Shown in pieces: positions 62,671 to 64,000 of a DNA stretch of 64,000 nucleotides. Within the stretch, counting starts at the first letter, position 1; every line of letters begins with the position of its first letter. The notes below the pieces were generated by a model. The model was not told where the DNA came from and searched no databases. It saw only the letters and a list, made by a program, of their open reading frames with translations. Source of the stretch: Parablautia sp. Marseille-Q6255 (GTDB lineage Bacteria > Bacillota > Clostridia > Lachnospirales > Lachnospiraceae); contig NZ_CATNVD010000011.1 of NCBI RefSeq assembly GCF_951230155.1, positions 1 to 64,000 of the forward strand, written 5' to 3'. The translations under genes were made by a program, and so were the position numbers.

Positions 62671-63588
62671 ATGGTAAAGTATATCGTTAAACGGCTGGGG
62701 ATAGCAGTTGTTACAATCTGGGTAGTTGCCACATTGACGTTTTTCCTGATGAACATGGTACCAGGCGGTCCGTTCCTCTCAGAAAAAGCAATCAGCCCCA
62801 AAGCAATGGAAGCACTGGAGGCAAAGTACGGTCTTGATAAGCCGCTCTCACAGCAGTATGTCACGTATATGACAGACGCGCTTCACGGAGACTTCGGCGA
62901 CAGCTTAAAGCAGCGCGGCCGTACCGTTATGTCGATCATTTCGACAAAATTCCCGGTATCCGCAAAGCTTGGAGGGCTGGCAGTGCTGACGGCTTTCTGC
63001 ATCGGTGTGCCGCTCGGATGTATCTCTGCTCTGAACAGGGGGAAGGCGCTCGACAATATCATCATCGTCATAGCCACCTGCGGCATAGCCGTCCCGAGCT
63101 TCGTGATCTGTACCCTGCTGATGTATACGCTCGGCGTCAATCTCAAGATCCTGCCTACGCTCGGTCTTGCCTCATGGAAGCACTATATCATGCCGGTTAC
63201 GGCGCTTGCCTTTTATCCTACCGCGTATATTACCCGTCTGATGCGCTCTTCTATGCTGGACGTACTCGGTCAGGATTACATGCGTACAGCAAAGGCAAAG
63301 GGACTGGGGATGACAGTCAGCCTGTTCAAACATGCACTGCGCAATGCGATCCTTCCGGTTGTTACATATATGGGACCGCTGCTTGCCTATACGGTGACCG
63401 GCAGCTTTATTGTAGAAAAGATATTTACGATCCCGGGACTGGGAGGCGAGTTTATCGGTTCGATCACCAACAGGGATTATACCGTTATCATGGGGACGAC
63501 GATCTTCCTTGCGACTCTGATGATCCTGATGAACGTAGTGGTGGATATTGTTTATAAGATCGTAGATCCGCGTATCAAACTGAAATAA
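62671..63588 (+). CDS. oppB: Oligopeptide ABC permease OppB/DppB
   Basis: A 305-residue inner-membrane permease with six predicted helices. It has the EAA-like loop SSMLDVLGQDYMRTAKAKGLG and the family start YIVKRLGIAVVTIWVVATLTF. It imports peptides with OppC, OppDF and a binding protein. The start at 62671 is set by AAAAGGAGA eight bases upstream. It heads an operon leaving the window. Confidence 0.92.
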   Translation: MVKYIVKRLGIAVVTIWVVATLTFFLMNMVPGGPFLSEKAISPKAMEALEAKYGLDKPLSQQYVTYMTDALHGDFGDSLKQRGRTVMSIISTKFPVSAKLGGLAVLTAFCIGVPLGCISALNRGKALDNIIIVIATCGIAVPSFVICTLLMYTLGVNLKILPTLGLASWKHYIMPVTALAFYPTAYITRLMRSSMLDVLGQDYMRTAKAKGLGMTVSLFKHALRNAILPVVTYMGPLLAYTVTGSFIVEKIFTIPGLGGEFIGSITNRDYTVIMGTTIFLATLMILMNVVVDIVYKIVDPRIKLK

Positions 63589-63602
63589 GGAGAGAAGAAA
63601 AG

Positions 63603-64000
63603 ATGAAAGAGAATCCAAATCCGTTAAGCTTTCAGGCGAGAATCAATCCAGACGATTTTCTTCCGGCTTCTGCACAGGAAAAAGAAAGCCTGGTCGTGAT
63701 GCGCGAGAGCGTCAGCTTCTGGAAGGATGGTCTGCGCCGCCTGCTGAAAAATAAAGTGGCAATGGTAAGCCTTGTCGTTGTTGTTATTATCATGATCTTT
63801 GCATTTATCGTACCGTCGTTTTATCCATATACATATAAGGAACAGATCCGCGGCAGTGAGAACCTGGCTCCGATGCAGTATTCGGAGGAGGAGCTGGAAC
63901 GCATGGATGCCGGAGAGAAGGTATTTCCGCACGTGATGGGAACCGATAAGCTCGGACGCGACTATGCGATCCGCGTGATGATGGGAGCGCGTATTTCTCT
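63603..64000 (+). CDS. oppC: Oligopeptide ABC permease OppC/DppC, 5' part
   Basis: The first 132 residues of the second permease. They include a hydrophobic helix (MVSLVVVVIIMIFAFIVPSF) and the family motif HVMGTDKLGRDYAIRVMMGAR. The gene is cut by the window end. It begins 14 bp after oppB with an AAGGAGAG site. Confidence 0.92.
   Translation, partial: MKENPNPLSFQARINPDDFLPASAQEKESLVVMRESVSFWKDGLRRLLKNKVAMVSLVVVVIIMIFAFIVPSFYPYTYKEQIRGSENLAPMQYSEEELERMDAGEKVFPHVMGTDKLGRDYAIRVMMGARIS

Overview
The window looks like a chromosomal segment of a Gram-positive anaerobe of the class Clostridia, most likely a gut Lachnospiraceae-type bacterium. Support: strong purine-rich ribosome binding sites, clean TTGACA/TATAAT promoters with 17-bp spacers, cdaA-cdaR, comF, recD2, an M29 peptidase, a class 1B pyrD-pyrK pair, a LicT/RAT-controlled PTS, a Gram-positive LexA box, and an L,D-transpeptidase carrying cell-wall-binding repeats. 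The species cannot be named from this sequence alone.

Layout. (1) 0.4-11.1 kb: an AT-rich plant-glycan locus. A LacI regulator and a leftward operon (GH120 beta-xylosidase-like, GH51 arabinofuranosidase, DapA-family aldolase) face a rightward operon (sugar-binding protein, two permeases, YjhG-like IlvD/Edd dehydratase). Two near-identical palindromes lie in the divergent promoter region. The dehydratase and aldolase together suggest a non-phosphorylative pentonate route. (2) 11.4-19.5 kb: a ribose-type ABC operon (LacI regulator, UroD-family protein, PfkB kinase, RbsD/FucU-like protein, binding protein, RbsC, RbsA, SGNH esterase) with three operator sites of one type. (3) 19.6-26.8 kb: a small FakA-domain-like protein, then uvrB-uvrA. 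A decayed islet (winged-helix remnant, broken uvrB 5' copy, RhuM-family gene, truncated ORF) now sits between a LexA-box promoter and the intact uvrB. (4) 26.8-27.3 kb: two tandem structured noncoding repeats. (5) 27.4-38.6 kb: an MreB/Mbl protein, recD2, comF, cdaA-cdaR, an HPr, an L,D-transpeptidase, and a two-gene surface-polysaccharide unit. (6) 38.7-45.4 kb: pyrF-pyrK-pyrD and pyrE, with an aldolase/YihS-like isomerase/PfkB kinase trio between pyrD and pyrE. (7) 45.4-48.5 kb: small membrane proteins and a long M29 aminopeptidase. (8) 48.5-53.2 kb: purE-purM-purN-purD plus a cadherin-like membrane protein. (9) 53.3-58.1 kb: a GntR-clpC unit, a conserved small protein and radA. (10) 58.1-64 kb: tRNA-Trp, a LicT-controlled PTS operon (licT, EIIA, EIIC-EIIB), cutC, and the start of an oligopeptide ABC operon that runs off the window.

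Regions 1 and 2 appear to be self-contained, LacI-regulated import-and-catabolism modules. Region 3 shows how an inserted islet may have changed control of excision repair. Regions 5-9 are mainly housekeeping genes in compact, often overlapping operons. No rRNA, CRISPR array or complete insertion sequence was found.
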